The notes below the pieces were generated by a model, which did no database searches, had not been told where the DNA came from, and saw only the letters and a list, made by a program, of their open reading frames with translations. Below, in pieces: positions 35,677-44,664 of a stretch of 64,000 nucleotides of DNA (positions are counted from its first letter, which is position 1; every line of letters begins with the position of its first letter). The stretch comes from Pseudodesulfovibrio sp. Lineage in GTDB: Bacteria; Desulfobacterota; Desulfovibrionia; Desulfovibrionales; Desulfovibrionaceae. The position numbers and the translations under genes are program-made. The stretch covers positions 1,499,029 through 1,563,028 of the forward strand of contig JADGEX010000001.1 in the NCBI GenBank assembly GCA_016744135.1, given 5' to 3'.

Positions 35677-36258
35677 TTACTCGTTTTTCCGACTCTTCAT
35701 ATACGCAACAATGCCGAACAAACCAAAGATGTATCCAATGCCGCCAAGAATCTCGGTGACGGATGGGCCAGAGTCGTGCATTTCTGAAAGCATTCGCTTC
35801 ACAGGAGCCAATTCACGGCGCACGATGGCTTCCACATCCTTGTTGGATGGATCAACAGAGGCCACGGCAACATGCTCATGGTTGGGCGTAGTATCCGAAA
35901 ATGGTCCTTTAGCTGCGCTAAACTCCTCATACTTCACGGTCCACTCTGCCTGATGGCCTGCGCCGGCCTTAAGCAGCAGCCGCAAATCGGCCTGATTGGC
36001 CCGAACCTCAGCAGGAATCTCGAAATCAAATCGGCCTGTTTCATCCGTCTTGCCAGACAAAAGTAATTTACCGGTGGAACCGTCCCGGACCTCGATTGTT
36101 CCATCCTGCACACGACGGGTTCTACTGTAGCCGCTGTCCGTGATAACGGTGTTGCCTTCAACGTACGCAAAGACATTCACTTTGTGCGCCTCTGACACTG
36201 CGGCAAGGCACAACGTCGCAACCATGGCCATACAAACGGCAAGAATAAGACGAGTCAT
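35677..36258 (-). CDS. CbiL/NikL-like exported subunit of a cobalt/nickel transporter
   Basis: 193 residues: signal peptide (about 1-24, ending SEA-HKV), an immunoglobulin-like domain (VNVFAYVEGNTVITDSGYS, GKTDETGRFDFEIP, about 27-110), a helical stretch, and one C-terminal membrane helix (about 165-187). HKVNVFAYVEG right after the signal is typical of the CbiL/NikL proteins that partner CbiM. It overlaps cbiM by four bases (ATGA), confirming co-translation. Confidence 0.82.
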   Translation of the reverse strand: MTRLILAVCMAMVATLCLAAVSEAHKVNVFAYVEGNTVITDSGYSRTRRVQDGTIEVRDGSTGKLLLSGKTDETGRFDFEIPAEVRANQADLRLLLKAGAGHQAEWTVKYEEFSAAKGPFSDTTPNHEHVAVASVDPSNKDVEAIVRRELAPVKRMLSEMHDSGPSVTEILGGIGYIFGLFGIVAYMKSRKNE

Positions 36259-36851
36259 GCGGCAAGCACCTCCGGTTTAACCTTGGCAAGAAATGAATAC
36301 GCGAACCCGGTAATGACACCTTCCACCACCATGATGGGCAAATGGGCATAAAACAACATTCGAGCCGCATCCTGAAATCCATCACCGGACAAAGCCAGCG
36401 CGCTGGCAGTCAAAATTGTACTGAGCAGCATGGCAAAAAAACCGCAGGCAAAGGCCGCCGCAAACCGGCTTCCGTTGCCATTAATAAGCATTGGACGAAA
36501 CACATAAAAACAAAGAACTGCCGGAGCAGCCATGGTAAATGTGTTCACGCCGAGCACAGTCAAACCACCAAACTGGAACAATACGGCCTGAAGAACCAAT
36601 GCCACCAATATGGATGGAAAAGCAGCCCAGCCGAGTACTACACCCAGCAAACCATTCAGGATCAAGTGCCCGTTAGCAGGGCCAATGGGAACGTGGATAA
36701 GCGAAGCAATAAAAAAAGCGGCGGATAAGATGGCCACCGACATAATCTGATCGTAGTCTATTTTTTTCAACCCAATGGACGTACCGAGAACTGCAAGACC
36801 AGCCCCGCCCAAAAGTACCGGCCCAGAAAGGACCCCTTCGGATATATGCAT
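36255..36851 (-). CDS. cbiM: CbiM-type cobalt/nickel transport membrane subunit
   Basis: 198 residues with about six membrane helices. The N-terminus MHISEG carries the His2 metal ligand of the CbiM/NikM family, and VPIGPANGHLILNGLLG holds a second conserved histidine. CbiM is the substrate-specific component of an ECF-type metal uptake system that needs CbiQ and CbiO; neither is next to it here. A palindrome in the upstream region may be a metal-responsive operator. Confidence 0.92.
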   Translation of the reverse strand: MHISEGVLSGPVLLGGAGLAVLGTSIGLKKIDYDQIMSVAILSAAFFIASLIHVPIGPANGHLILNGLLGVVLGWAAFPSILVALVLQAVLFQFGGLTVLGVNTFTMAAPAVLCFYVFRPMLINGNGSRFAAAFACGFFAMLLSTILTASALALSGDGFQDAARMLFYAHLPIMVVEGVITGFAYSFLAKVKPEVLAA

Positions 36852-36909
36852 GAATTCCGCCTCAGTCCCTCATCACAAAGAACTTGAATTTCAGTTGAAT
36901 TGCCACATC

Positions 36910-36937
36910 GTGTTAACAATTTGAATTTTGTATACAC
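36910..36937 (-). promoter_or_regulatory. Palindrome upstream of cbiM, candidate metal-regulator operator
   Basis: GTGTTAAC and GTATACAC form an imperfect 8-base inverted repeat separated by 12 bases, about 60 bases before cbiM. The layout resembles NikR-type operators, but the identification is a guess. Confidence 0.35.
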
Positions 36938-36997
36938 TCTGTATTCATTCTTTTCAAGAAGTGTTTGTCGTGATGAATACGTATCGGAAAAACAAGA

Positions 36998-38245
36998 CTA
37001 ATCAAAATCAGCGAGAAGCGCGCTGACCTGCACCCCCGCAATAACCGGCTTTTCCTTGTATGTCTGTTGAATGCGATACAAAGCCTGGTGTAACTGATCA
37101 GATGAAATACCGTTTTTCAAGGCCGTATGCGCCTCGATATAAGCAGCTATTGAATCGGATACCTTCAGCAAAGGTCCATCCTTGGGGTCCAAGGTATCCA
37201 GATTGTACTCCCCGGCAAGCTTGGCATCCGAGGCCTCAATCACCTCACCGTCACGATTGATGGTGGCCTTGAATTCGGAACCGACCTCTAGGCCAAGGAA
37301 GTATTCCAACCGATCCGCGATTTCAGCGTATCCACCATCCCTGAGAGGCGTCAGTACCACCCGTTCAAGTTCAATATTTTCATACTCGTGGATCAAATCT
37401 CCGATCTCTTGTGAAGCACCCTTAACCGGCGAAATGATATCGCGCGTCAATAGCTCGGGTAGATCGTGAAACAAACCGGAAAAGAAATTATTCTGGCACC
37501 GAGCCCGGCACGCGCCCACTTCCATACTGAAAAACCATGAATACGAAGCTACAATAAACATATGGCCGAGTACCGAGGTCTCCGGTACGCGTGGAGTCTG
37601 TGACCACCGTTTCTGGTAGCGCAGTCGACCGCACATACGTGCGAACCGGCCAAGGACATTGTCATTCTCGTTGAGCAACTCGGAAACGCCCTTCAAATCA
37701 CGCAACGCTTCCAGCCGAGAAACAAAACTGTCTTCGATCTCGGTAAGCTCATGATCCATGGTATTAATGGATTTAAGCAATTTGAACTCGGAATAACTGG
37801 CATACAGATGCGCTGCATTCAAAATACGCCGGGCCAACCCTTTGTCTTCAGGCTGCATGAGATATTCGCTCATGCCGCGCATGAAGCCCTCACCCAACGG
37901 CATGATCCGTGGCTTGAGTTGATCCAAAACCCAATTGGACAAAGTTCGATAATCGTCAGGATTTTCCTTGATACGATAAAAGACCGGCGGTTTGATGTCG
38001 GTAATAATGAGGCGATACAAATAATCGTAAATGCCGCCTTCAATAATAGACTCACCAAGTGCGCGCTTGCGGGCTACGTCCATTCCCTTTGAATTAAGCA
38101 GAAAGAGCAGCCAGGCCACAATCATCTTGTGCCCCTGTTTGTCCACTTCCACTAACTCCATGGGTCGCAACTTGTCATTCCACCGCTTCATGAATGCGCC
38201 GGAAAAAATAAGTTCAAGCAAGCTCTTCCTGATGATGACAGACAT
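36998..38245 (-). CDS. HD-domain phosphohydrolase (YfbR-like)
   Basis: 415 residues from ATG 38245, which follows GGGAG; the open frame from 38368 has no site. The central to C-terminal half carries a metal-binding HD set: ETSVLGHMFIVASYSWF (H), FFSGLFHDLPELLTRD (HD) and a later ISPVKG segment, as in HD_3/YfbR nucleotidase-like proteins. The first about 170 residues are a helical domain I do not recognise. The substrate is unknown; likely a nucleotide phosphohydrolase or signalling protein. Confidence 0.8.
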   Translation of the reverse strand: MSVIIRKSLLELIFSGAFMKRWNDKLRPMELVEVDKQGHKMIVAWLLFLLNSKGMDVARKRALGESIIEGGIYDYLYRLIITDIKPPVFYRIKENPDDYRTLSNWVLDQLKPRIMPLGEGFMRGMSEYLMQPEDKGLARRILNAAHLYASYSEFKLLKSINTMDHELTEIEDSFVSRLEALRDLKGVSELLNENDNVLGRFARMCGRLRYQKRWSQTPRVPETSVLGHMFIVASYSWFFSMEVGACRARCQNNFFSGLFHDLPELLTRDIISPVKGASQEIGDLIHEYENIELERVVLTPLRDGGYAEIADRLEYFLGLEVGSEFKATINRDGEVIEASDAKLAGEYNLDTLDPKDGPLLKVSDSIAAYIEAHTALKNGISSDQLHQALYRIQQTYKEKPVIAGVQVSALLADFD

Positions 38246-38474
38246 GGTCGCTCCCTGTTTTCGATGAAGAAAAACAGTGCCGAAATTACGAAATGATTGC
38301 AAGAAAAGAGGGGATGAACATCGAATCACAACTTTAATTAGATAAATCCCTTCATTTGAACCTATCAATCCCGTAAATAATTTTGGTGCTTACTTCTCAA
38401 CGTAACAATGATAATCTCTATATACGAATCAAATTCATATTTCATGAACAAGACACACTTCCGGCGCTAACATC

Positions 38475-39254
38475 ATGAATATTTGGACTAAAATTGTTAT
38501 CACATGGATTCTTTTTATTATCGTCTCCTTTTCTGGAGTCGTCTACGCCGCCACACCCGTCAGGGTAGTGGTTGACGCTTATAATCCTCCCAACATGTAT
38601 CTTCAAAATGGTCATGCTGCCGGTTTGTACTCACTCCTCCTTGACGCGATCTTCCAACACATGGAGCACGATGTTTCGATTGAAGCTGTTCCATGGAAAC
38701 GAGCTATGGATATGGGGGCTCAAGGAACAGCCGGAGTAGCCGGTATATACAAAACACCTGACAGGCTCCTGATCTATGACTACTCTGACCCGATTTATAC
38801 TGAACTGCTTTTGGTTTTTGTTCAAAAAAACAAAACGTTCACGTTCGAAAGTGTAAAAGATCTGGAAGGGAAAAGAATTGGGGTAATCCTAGGATGGTCA
38901 TATGGCCCGAAATTCGACAAGGCCAGAGCACAAAAGACATTTGAAGTGGAACCAGTCAATCGAGACCAGTTGAACTTCAAAAAACTGATGGATGGTCGGC
39001 TGGACTGTGTTGTCGCGTCCAGAGAAAGCGGCTTCTATGAAATCGCACGCAAAAAACACACAGAGATTCTCCCACTCCCAAAATCACTCTTGAGTAATCC
39101 GACATATCTCGCATTTGCCAAACATACGCACAAAAAAGACTTTCTTATGCGCTTCAATGCAGCCTTACGAGCGCTCAAGGAAAGCGGTGAATACGAACTG
39201 CTCGTAAAAGACTTCATGCATGAAATCGACTTTCACACAATACCTGTACAGTAA
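38475..39254 (+). CDS. Periplasmic solute-binding protein (family 3 type)
   Basis: 259 residues: signal peptide (about 1-25, ending VYAA-TPV) and a type-II binding fold with PPNMYLQNGHAAGLYSLLLDAI, VEAVPWKRAMDM-type, DYSDPIYTELLLVFVQ, DLEGKRIGVILGWSYG and LMDGRLDCVVASRESG. It resembles amino-acid-binding proteins, but no permease or ATPase adjoins it, so it may serve a remote transporter or sensor. No clear Shine-Dalgarno precedes the ATG. Confidence 0.82.
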   Translation: MNIWTKIVITWILFIIVSFSGVVYAATPVRVVVDAYNPPNMYLQNGHAAGLYSLLLDAIFQHMEHDVSIEAVPWKRAMDMGAQGTAGVAGIYKTPDRLLIYDYSDPIYTELLLVFVQKNKTFTFESVKDLEGKRIGVILGWSYGPKFDKARAQKTFEVEPVNRDQLNFKKLMDGRLDCVVASRESGFYEIARKKHTEILPLPKSLLSNPTYLAFAKHTHKKDFLMRFNAALRALKESGEYELLVKDFMHEIDFHTIPVQ

Positions 39255-39296
39255 CTCCAGCGCAAAGCTCAAAACGAATATTCACGAAATGACAAT

Positions 39297-39337
39297 AAAA
39301 AGGCCTTGGTGAACATGTTTTCACCAAGGCCTCATTT
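39297..39337. terminator. Bidirectional terminator between convergent genes
   Basis: AGGCCTTGGTGA pairs perfectly with TCACCAAGGCCT around an 8-base loop; A and T runs flank it. Confidence 0.9.
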
Positions 39338-39356
39338 CATTACATGACAGGAATTC

Positions 39357-40727
39357 CTATTTACGAACCAACAAGGCAACCGTCTCGATATGATGCGTGT
39401 GGGGGAACATATCCACGGCACGCGCACGCTTGATTTCGTATTTGTCGGACAACCGTTTCACATCGCGAGCCAAGGTTGCAGGATCACAGGACACAGCCAC
39501 GATTTTGGGCGGCGCCAACTGAAGAAGTGCTTTGGCCATATTTTCATGCATGCCGGAACGGGGCGGATCCACCACCACAATATCGAACTCGGGCAACCTC
39601 TTAAGATCGCCAAGTCCATCATCCAAAGAACCGACCGCGAAATCACAGTTTTCCAAGCCGTTGAGCTTGGCAGACGAAAAGGCCTTGGCAATGGATTCTT
39701 CACTGATCTCGAAACCGATGACGCGTTCAACAGAGTCGGCCATATATACGCCGATAGCTCCTGCGCCACAGTAAAGATCAAGCAATGTCTCAGAGCCGTC
39801 GAACTCACCATACTCACGGATGGTATCGAATAACTTTTCGGCTCCGGCGGAATTGGTCTGAAAGAATGTATTGGGTGAAATATGATAACGGGCATGTCCA
39901 ACTTTTTCTTCGATGGCCTTGGTGCCGAGACGAAATTCCACATATTCACCAACAGCCAAAGTGGTGCGCTTGGAGCGAGAGGAATGGACAAAAGCAGTCA
40001 ACTCAGTGAATCTTTCCACCAAAGCTTCGCCCAAAGCTTCGACTTGCTTGAACTTCCGCGAGTCCGAGGTGGTGATCACATGGACCATAACCTCGCCAAG
40101 GGCAGTATGTCGGATGATAAGGTGCCGCCAAAAACCATTCTGAGTCTTGGGATCGTAGGCTGCAATACCGGACTCACGACAGAACTCGCGCACCATGCGT
40201 AAAATTTCCATATCGCGTCCAGCGCACAGATGACATTCCTCGATATCGAGAACCGGAGCCAATCCCTTCTCGCCTGCCGGGAGCTGACTCCGCAGACCGA
40301 GGTGCAAGCCGCCGTCACGCCGCTCAAAAGAAAATTCCATCTTGTTACGATATTTCCAGATGGCCGGGGAAGCTGCCGGAGCATCCATGGGCACATCCAC
40401 TCCGCCGATACGGGACAATGCGCTCTGAACTTGGGCTGCTTTCTGGGCAAGCTGCTCGTCATACTCAAGATTCTGCAACGCACATCCGCCGCACTGACCA
40501 AAATGCGCACACTTCGGTTCTACACGATGTGATGACGGAGTCACCAGAGTTTCGGCCACGCCCTCGGCAAAACGTTTCTTTGCGCGGACAATACGAGCTT
40601 TCACAATGTCGCCGGGCAATGCATCCGCCACGAAGACGGCCATACCGTCCACACGGGCCACCCCTCTGCCGCCAAAGGCAAGGGATTCTATAGTACATTC
40701 GATGAGATCATCTTTCTTCAAGGGCAT
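39357..40727 (-). CDS. rlmD: 23S rRNA (uracil-C5)-methyltransferase, RumA/RlmD type
   Basis: 456 residues. An N-terminal TRAM domain (about 5-58) is followed by a 4Fe-4S site (C73, C79, C82 in CAHFGQCGGCALQ, plus the later CHLC), a Rossmann methyltransferase core (LLDLYCGAGAIGVYMA) and the catalytic cysteine in VSCDPATLARDV. It methylates uracil C5 in 23S rRNA (or tRNA) using S-adenosylmethionine. The distinction between RlmD, RlmC and TrmA relatives is not certain from sequence alone. Confidence 0.92.
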   Translation of the reverse strand: MPLKKDDLIECTIESLAFGGRGVARVDGMAVFVADALPGDIVKARIVRAKKRFAEGVAETLVTPSSHRVEPKCAHFGQCGGCALQNLEYDEQLAQKAAQVQSALSRIGGVDVPMDAPAASPAIWKYRNKMEFSFERRDGGLHLGLRSQLPAGEKGLAPVLDIEECHLCAGRDMEILRMVREFCRESGIAAYDPKTQNGFWRHLIIRHTALGEVMVHVITTSDSRKFKQVEALGEALVERFTELTAFVHSSRSKRTTLAVGEYVEFRLGTKAIEEKVGHARYHISPNTFFQTNSAGAEKLFDTIREYGEFDGSETLLDLYCGAGAIGVYMADSVERVIGFEISEESIAKAFSSAKLNGLENCDFAVGSLDDGLGDLKRLPEFDIVVVDPPRSGMHENMAKALLQLAPPKIVAVSCDPATLARDVKRLSDKYEIKRARAVDMFPHTHHIETVALLVRK

Positions 40728-40758
40728 GGTGCCTCCAGTTGGTTGCAGGAGAGGTCGT

Positions 40759-40788
40759 TTGACATGCTTTTAAACGGCTGTCTATTGT
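40759..40788 (+). promoter_or_regulatory. Promoter just upstream of 40796, possible leaderless start
   Basis: TTGACA (40759-40764), 18 bases, TATTGT (40783-40788). Transcription would begin about seven bases on, at or next to the ATG at 40796, which has no Shine-Dalgarno. Confidence 0.5.
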
Positions 40789-40795
40789 ATTCGAC

Positions 40796-41101
40796 ATGAT
40801 CGACAAGGCTACAGCCCTGCAAACCGTGTTGCGCAAGCTCAAAAAGCTCCCGATGGAGCATGCTATCGACCTGCGCACTTACAAACGCAACAGGTCTGTG
40901 GTCATTAAACGAATCGGCGAGGACGAGTTCAATGTAGTGGAAAACGGCTTCTTTGAAGAACGATTTCTCGTCTCGCTCACCAAGATGAAGAAACTCCTGA
41001 AAATCCTATTAAAAAAAGAATTTCCACGATCAACCAAGATCCGCCTTTACGACCTCGGCCCTGCCGAAGCAGATCTTCACATCAAGCGAAAAAAAATATG
41101 A
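40796..41101 (+). CDS. Small basic protein, paralog of the next gene (unknown)
   Basis: 101 residues, very basic and soluble. Shared with its neighbour: an N-terminal L-RKLKKL stretch, LRTYKRNRSVVIKR, EDEFNVVENGFFEE and KMKKLLKILLKKEFPRSTKIRLYDL. The abundance of Lys and Arg suggests nucleic-acid binding, but no family is recognised. It overlaps the next gene by four bases (ATGA). A promoter ends seven bases before the ATG. Confidence 0.75.
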   Translation: MIDKATALQTVLRKLKKLPMEHAIDLRTYKRNRSVVIKRIGEDEFNVVENGFFEERFLVSLTKMKKLLKILLKKEFPRSTKIRLYDLGPAEADLHIKRKKI

Positions 41102-41370
41102 TGCTCGACATCGCAAACGTTGTCCCCAACACACTCACCCGCCTTAAAAAGCTCACACCGGGAAGCGGCCTCGAATTATTGACCTATAAACGTGACCGAT
41201 CTGTCCACATCGTTAAAAATAACGACAACGCCTTCACCATAACGGAATCCGGCTTTCAGGAAAACACGTTTTCCTCCGACCTTAAAGGCATGAAAAAACT
41301 CCTCAAGACACTCTTGAAAAGAGAATTTCCCCGCAGCAACAAGGTACGGATGCAGGAAATTAAGATTTAA
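41098..41370 (+). CDS. Small basic protein, tandem paralog (unknown)
   Basis: 90 residues (start 41098, or the second ATG at 41101). LELLTYKRDRSVHIVKN, NAFTITESGFQENTF and GMKKLLKTLLKREFPRSNKVRM align with the upstream protein without gaps of note. The pair is a translation-coupled tandem duplication. It is convergent with the DUF3108 gene, overlapping it by four bases. Confidence 0.75.
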   Translation: MMLDIANVVPNTLTRLKKLTPGSGLELLTYKRDRSVHIVKNNDNAFTITESGFQENTFSSDLKGMKKLLKTLLKREFPRSNKVRMQEIKI

Positions 41371-42149
41371 TTCCCGGCAGTTTGAGTCGGCGGCGTCGCT
41401 GGCTGATAATCCACCAACTCCATGGTGAAGTGTCCCACCTTGACCTTGGACTTAACTTTGACCGGAATACGCCGGGCATCTGCCGAGAACCAGACAAGAA
41501 GTTCCGCGTCCTTGGACTTCTTGAACACTCCGGACAGATGCTTGATATCCAGCCGAACGCGAAAAGCGTCGATCATGCCAATCCCGGTTTCGATAGTCTC
41601 CATGGCTTCCACCGTGGCCTCGCCCACCACGGACTTCTTGCCGTCAGAGACATTCGCTCCGAACTGCATGGTCTTGTAGAGTATCTGTTTGCGGAAACTG
41701 AACAGAACAGACATGGGATCAAAAGCGTCCACAGGCTGGTCGATAGTATGCTTGAGCTCGCCCTTCACATACCGCCTAGATTGATTGGTCTTCTTATCAA
41801 ATACCAAATCGACCTTCTTATGATATTTCCCTTCATTCTGGTCCTTCTTATACCGCAGGGAATGATTCACATCCAGATCGGTCCATGCTTCAAGCACATC
41901 CCGAACCTTGTAGAATTTATCCACCCACGGCACCGTGGTAGCCGTTGCCTTGAAATATCGAGCCGGAACACCGTCCATGTCCGTATCGGGCATAACCTCT
42001 AATACGGCATTTCCTGCATGAATGAATGTCCAATGAATTTCATAAGTAAGCTTTTCACCTGGCCCAAAAGGGACTGTCCCGGCAGCAAAAACCCGGGAGA
42101 CAAACAACACAGAACAAAGCGTCAAAACGATGATAATAATTTTTCGCAT
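41367..42149 (-). CDS. DUF3108 exported protein
   Basis: 260 residues: signal peptide (about 1-22, RVFAAG), then a beta-rich domain with PFGPGEKLTYEIHWTFIHAGNAVLEV, DVLEAWTDLDVNHSLRYKKDQNEG and DAELLVWFSADARRIPVKVKSKVKVGHFTMEL, the DUF3108 pattern. Periplasmic or outer-membrane associated; function unknown. A Pro/Thr tail closes the protein. Confidence 0.88.
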   Translation of the reverse strand: MRKIIIIVLTLCSVLFVSRVFAAGTVPFGPGEKLTYEIHWTFIHAGNAVLEVMPDTDMDGVPARYFKATATTVPWVDKFYKVRDVLEAWTDLDVNHSLRYKKDQNEGKYHKKVDLVFDKKTNQSRRYVKGELKHTIDQPVDAFDPMSVLFSFRKQILYKTMQFGANVSDGKKSVVGEATVEAMETIETGIGMIDAFRVRLDIKHLSGVFKKSKDAELLVWFSADARRIPVKVKSKVKVGHFTMELVDYQPATPPTQTAGN

Positions 42150-42290
42150 ATAAGCACTTTCGCCATCTTTTACCTACAAGTCAAGATGCGCGCCCCTAAC
42201 CGCTTCGTTGTTATGGACAAAAAAATGCACAAACGATACGACGGAGACAAGTGATGCCCTGATAACAACACGTTGACGAGGAGAAGCCCT

Positions 42291-42779
42291 ATGATGCTAA
42301 GAAAACGCGCCTGGGACATGATGCGCGACGAATACCCCACTGTACAGGATGACGCCAGTCTGGCTGAAACCATTCGCGTCATGCGTGAAGCCATGGTGGA
42401 TGCCCCTGATTCACAAGTTGTGGTAGTCAAGAACAAGGGCGGTAAGCTCGTTGGAACTATCAACCTCTGGAAACTGTTCAAGGCAGTCAAAAAATCGGTT
42501 CTCAAGGACGATAATCTCAAAGCTGACGGCAAAGTGGATTGGGATCAGCAATTTGCTAACGCCTGCCTGATCTGCACCCAGCTCCGACTGGATGAATATC
42601 TCATTACCAACCCGCCCATACTCAAGCCCAACGACCCCATTCTCGTAGTGCTGGACGTCTTCCTCAAGTCTCGTCGCGACTGGGCTCTTGTCGTTGAAGG
42701 CGACCGAGTCATGGGCGTGGTCTACGTCACCGACGTATACCGCGAAATGACCCGTGACATGGTTCAAATTTTCAAATAA
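42291..42779 (+). CDS. CBS-domain pair protein
   Basis: 162 residues from ATG 42291 behind GAGGAG. Two CBS motifs are seen: YPTVQDDASLAETIRVM with VVVVKNKGGKLVGTINLWKL (about 14-65), and PPILKPNDPILVVLDVFL with WALVVEGDRVMGVVYVTDVY (about 104-155). Stand-alone CBS pairs bind adenosyl ligands and regulate partners. It is followed 68 bases later by a methyltransferase gene on the same strand, possibly the same transcript. Confidence 0.88.
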   Translation: MMLRKRAWDMMRDEYPTVQDDASLAETIRVMREAMVDAPDSQVVVVKNKGGKLVGTINLWKLFKAVKKSVLKDDNLKADGKVDWDQQFANACLICTQLRLDEYLITNPPILKPNDPILVVLDVFLKSRRDWALVVEGDRVMGVVYVTDVYREMTRDMVQIFK

Positions 42780-42847
42780 ACGACTCTTGAACCGGCCCCG
42801 GTAATGGGGCCGGTCAACAGTCACCTTCGACACGACAAGGACAGATT

Positions 42848-43570
42848 TTGAAACTGGATAAAACTCTTCTCCAATTCCTGCATGGCGAAATATTTTCATC
42901 AGGATGTAGCTTTACCCTGAAAGGCTCATTCAAGGAACGAAGCCGACTCACCTATATGCAGCGCGTAGTCAAAGGGGCCAAAGTACTACACATTGGTTGC
43001 GTGGATCATACGCCGGACAAGGTGAAACGGAAACTCGCTAGAGGCGTCTGGCTTCATAAGCTGCTCATGGACAGTGCCAGCCTGTGTGCCGGAGTGGACA
43101 TCAATGAGAAAGGCATCGAATTCCTTTCCGAAGAGATGAAACTTCCGCACGTCTATTGCGGCAATATCCTCACCGACGAAATCCCTGGCGTCAACGACGT
43201 TCAATGGGATTATGTGATCCTCGGCGAACTGCTGGAACATGTGGACAATCCGGTCCAATTTCTCGAGACTCTGCGCCAAAGGCCGGGGCTTGAAAAAGCC
43301 AAGTGCATCGTCACGGTCCCGAACGCGTTCCACTACAAGAATTTCAAAAAAGCTCTCAAACAGTACGAAGATATCAACAGCGATCATCGATACTGGTTCA
43401 CGCCGTACACGTTATCAAAAGTCATGGTCATGGCTGGCTATGAAGTGGACGATATTCAGTTGACGCAAGACCGTGCCTTCAAATTTTTCCCACCCATTCC
43501 GTGGTTCCTCCTGACCCGCTACCCGCTCCTACGGAGTAAAGTTGTGGCTCTGGCGTCACCACCCCAATAG
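42848..43570 (+). CDS. Class I SAM-dependent methyltransferase
   Basis: 240 residues, starting at TTG 42848 with AAGGACA nearby. Motif I is atypical but clear (GAKVLHIGCVDHT, about 43-55), followed by an acidic end of strand 2 (CAGVDINEKGIEF) and DYVILGELLEHVDNPVQFLETL, the usual Methyltransf_11/23 pattern. The substrate is not evident. A strong terminator follows. Confidence 0.82.
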   Translation: MKLDKTLLQFLHGEIFSSGCSFTLKGSFKERSRLTYMQRVVKGAKVLHIGCVDHTPDKVKRKLARGVWLHKLLMDSASLCAGVDINEKGIEFLSEEMKLPHVYCGNILTDEIPGVNDVQWDYVILGELLEHVDNPVQFLETLRQRPGLEKAKCIVTVPNAFHYKNFKKALKQYEDINSDHRYWFTPYTLSKVMVMAGYEVDDIQLTQDRAFKFFPPIPWFLLTRYPLLRSKVVALASPPQ

Positions 43571-43587
43571 ATATCGAAACAACACAT

Positions 43588-43627
43588 GCAAAAAGGCTCG
43601 GACGAAAAATCGTCCGAGCCTTTTTGC
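43588..43627. terminator. Bidirectional terminator
   Basis: GCAAAAAGGCTCGGACG pairs with CGTCCGAGCCTTTTTGC around AAAAAT. Confidence 0.92.
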
Positions 43628-43650
43628 ATTCTTCCGTGGATAGTAAAAAC

Positions 43651-44664
43651 TTACGGCTTCATCTTGAGATCCATCATGAGCAGCATCTGCAAGGCCTTGG
43701 TAATTTCACGATCATATTTGGCATCCTGAGCCAACGCCATGGATGCCGACACCAAACCCACGGGTTCCGCGTAAGGACGCTTGGTAATCATGGCACAAAA
43801 GGAGTCGGCCACGGCACACAGGCTGCCCGCAAAATCCTGCTTGATGCTCTTGAGTGGATAACCCGATCCATTAGCCCGTTCGTGATGTTGGGTCACACAC
43901 TGCTCGATTTCAGCAAATCGCAAACCGAGCTTATTGAGCATCTCATAACCAACTTTTGTATGGGCATTAATCTTACTCCGTTCATCGCCGGTCAATGGTT
44001 TTTCCTTGGAACGAATAAAAACCGGCACTTTGGCCATGCCAAGATCGTGAAGAAACAATCCGGCCAAGACATGATCAAACGTCTTACGCTTCACTCCATC
44101 AGTAAACCCTTTTTCCTTGATCTTGCCCCACAAGGCCAGACCAAGAAATCCAGTATTCACGGAATGATTTTCCAGGGAGTGTTCGGTATGAAGTCGACGA
44201 ACCAACGCGCGGGAACGGCGAATATCAGTGTATAGATATTCGGAGAGAACCATGAGGTCCACCCAGAGCTTCTCGAACACGGCTTTCACCGGCTGTTCGA
44301 AAAATTCGGCCAGCCTTCGGGTCAATGCCTGAGTGAAGATGTCGGCAATCTCTTTTTCCTTGAGATTTCCGTCAACCAACACCAAATCAAGCTGGTAACT
44401 GATATGCTTAACGTACACAGAATGGTCTTCGCGTGAAACAAAGATCATCCCATCTTTGGTCATGGTGAGCAATTCTTCGATCTGCTCATTGGTCAAGCGC
44501 CCCCCCACCTTGTAGTAAGGGATAATTCGGGAAACATCTTCCTTGAACGAAAAGATATTCAACGGTGGACGGTATTTATTAAAACTGCCCAGAATGTCGG
44601 CACTGATCTGATAGTATTCCTCATTGAGACCGTCGGGGATGTCGTGTTTCTGCGCAGAAGTCAT
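43651..44664 (-). CDS. HD-GYP domain protein, probable c-di-GMP phosphodiesterase
   Basis: 337 residues. An N-terminal domain (about 1-145) without a recognised sensor fold precedes the HD-GYP domain: H161/H167 region, GLFLHDLGMAKVP (H206-D207), HTKVGYEMLN, and HHERANGSGYP (H260 to P270), all intact. Such enzymes hydrolyse cyclic di-GMP, opposing the GGDEF protein at 1048. The start overlaps the stop of pyruvate kinase by one base (TGATG), so it is translated from the pyk message. Confidence 0.9.
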   Translation of the reverse strand: MTSAQKHDIPDGLNEEYYQISADILGSFNKYRPPLNIFSFKEDVSRIIPYYKVGGRLTNEQIEELLTMTKDGMIFVSREDHSVYVKHISYQLDLVLVDGNLKEKEIADIFTQALTRRLAEFFEQPVKAVFEKLWVDLMVLSEYLYTDIRRSRALVRRLHTEHSLENHSVNTGFLGLALWGKIKEKGFTDGVKRKTFDHVLAGLFLHDLGMAKVPVFIRSKEKPLTGDERSKINAHTKVGYEMLNKLGLRFAEIEQCVTQHHERANGSGYPLKSIKQDFAGSLCAVADSFCAMITKRPYAEPVGLVSASMALAQDAKYDREITKALQMLLMMDLKMKP

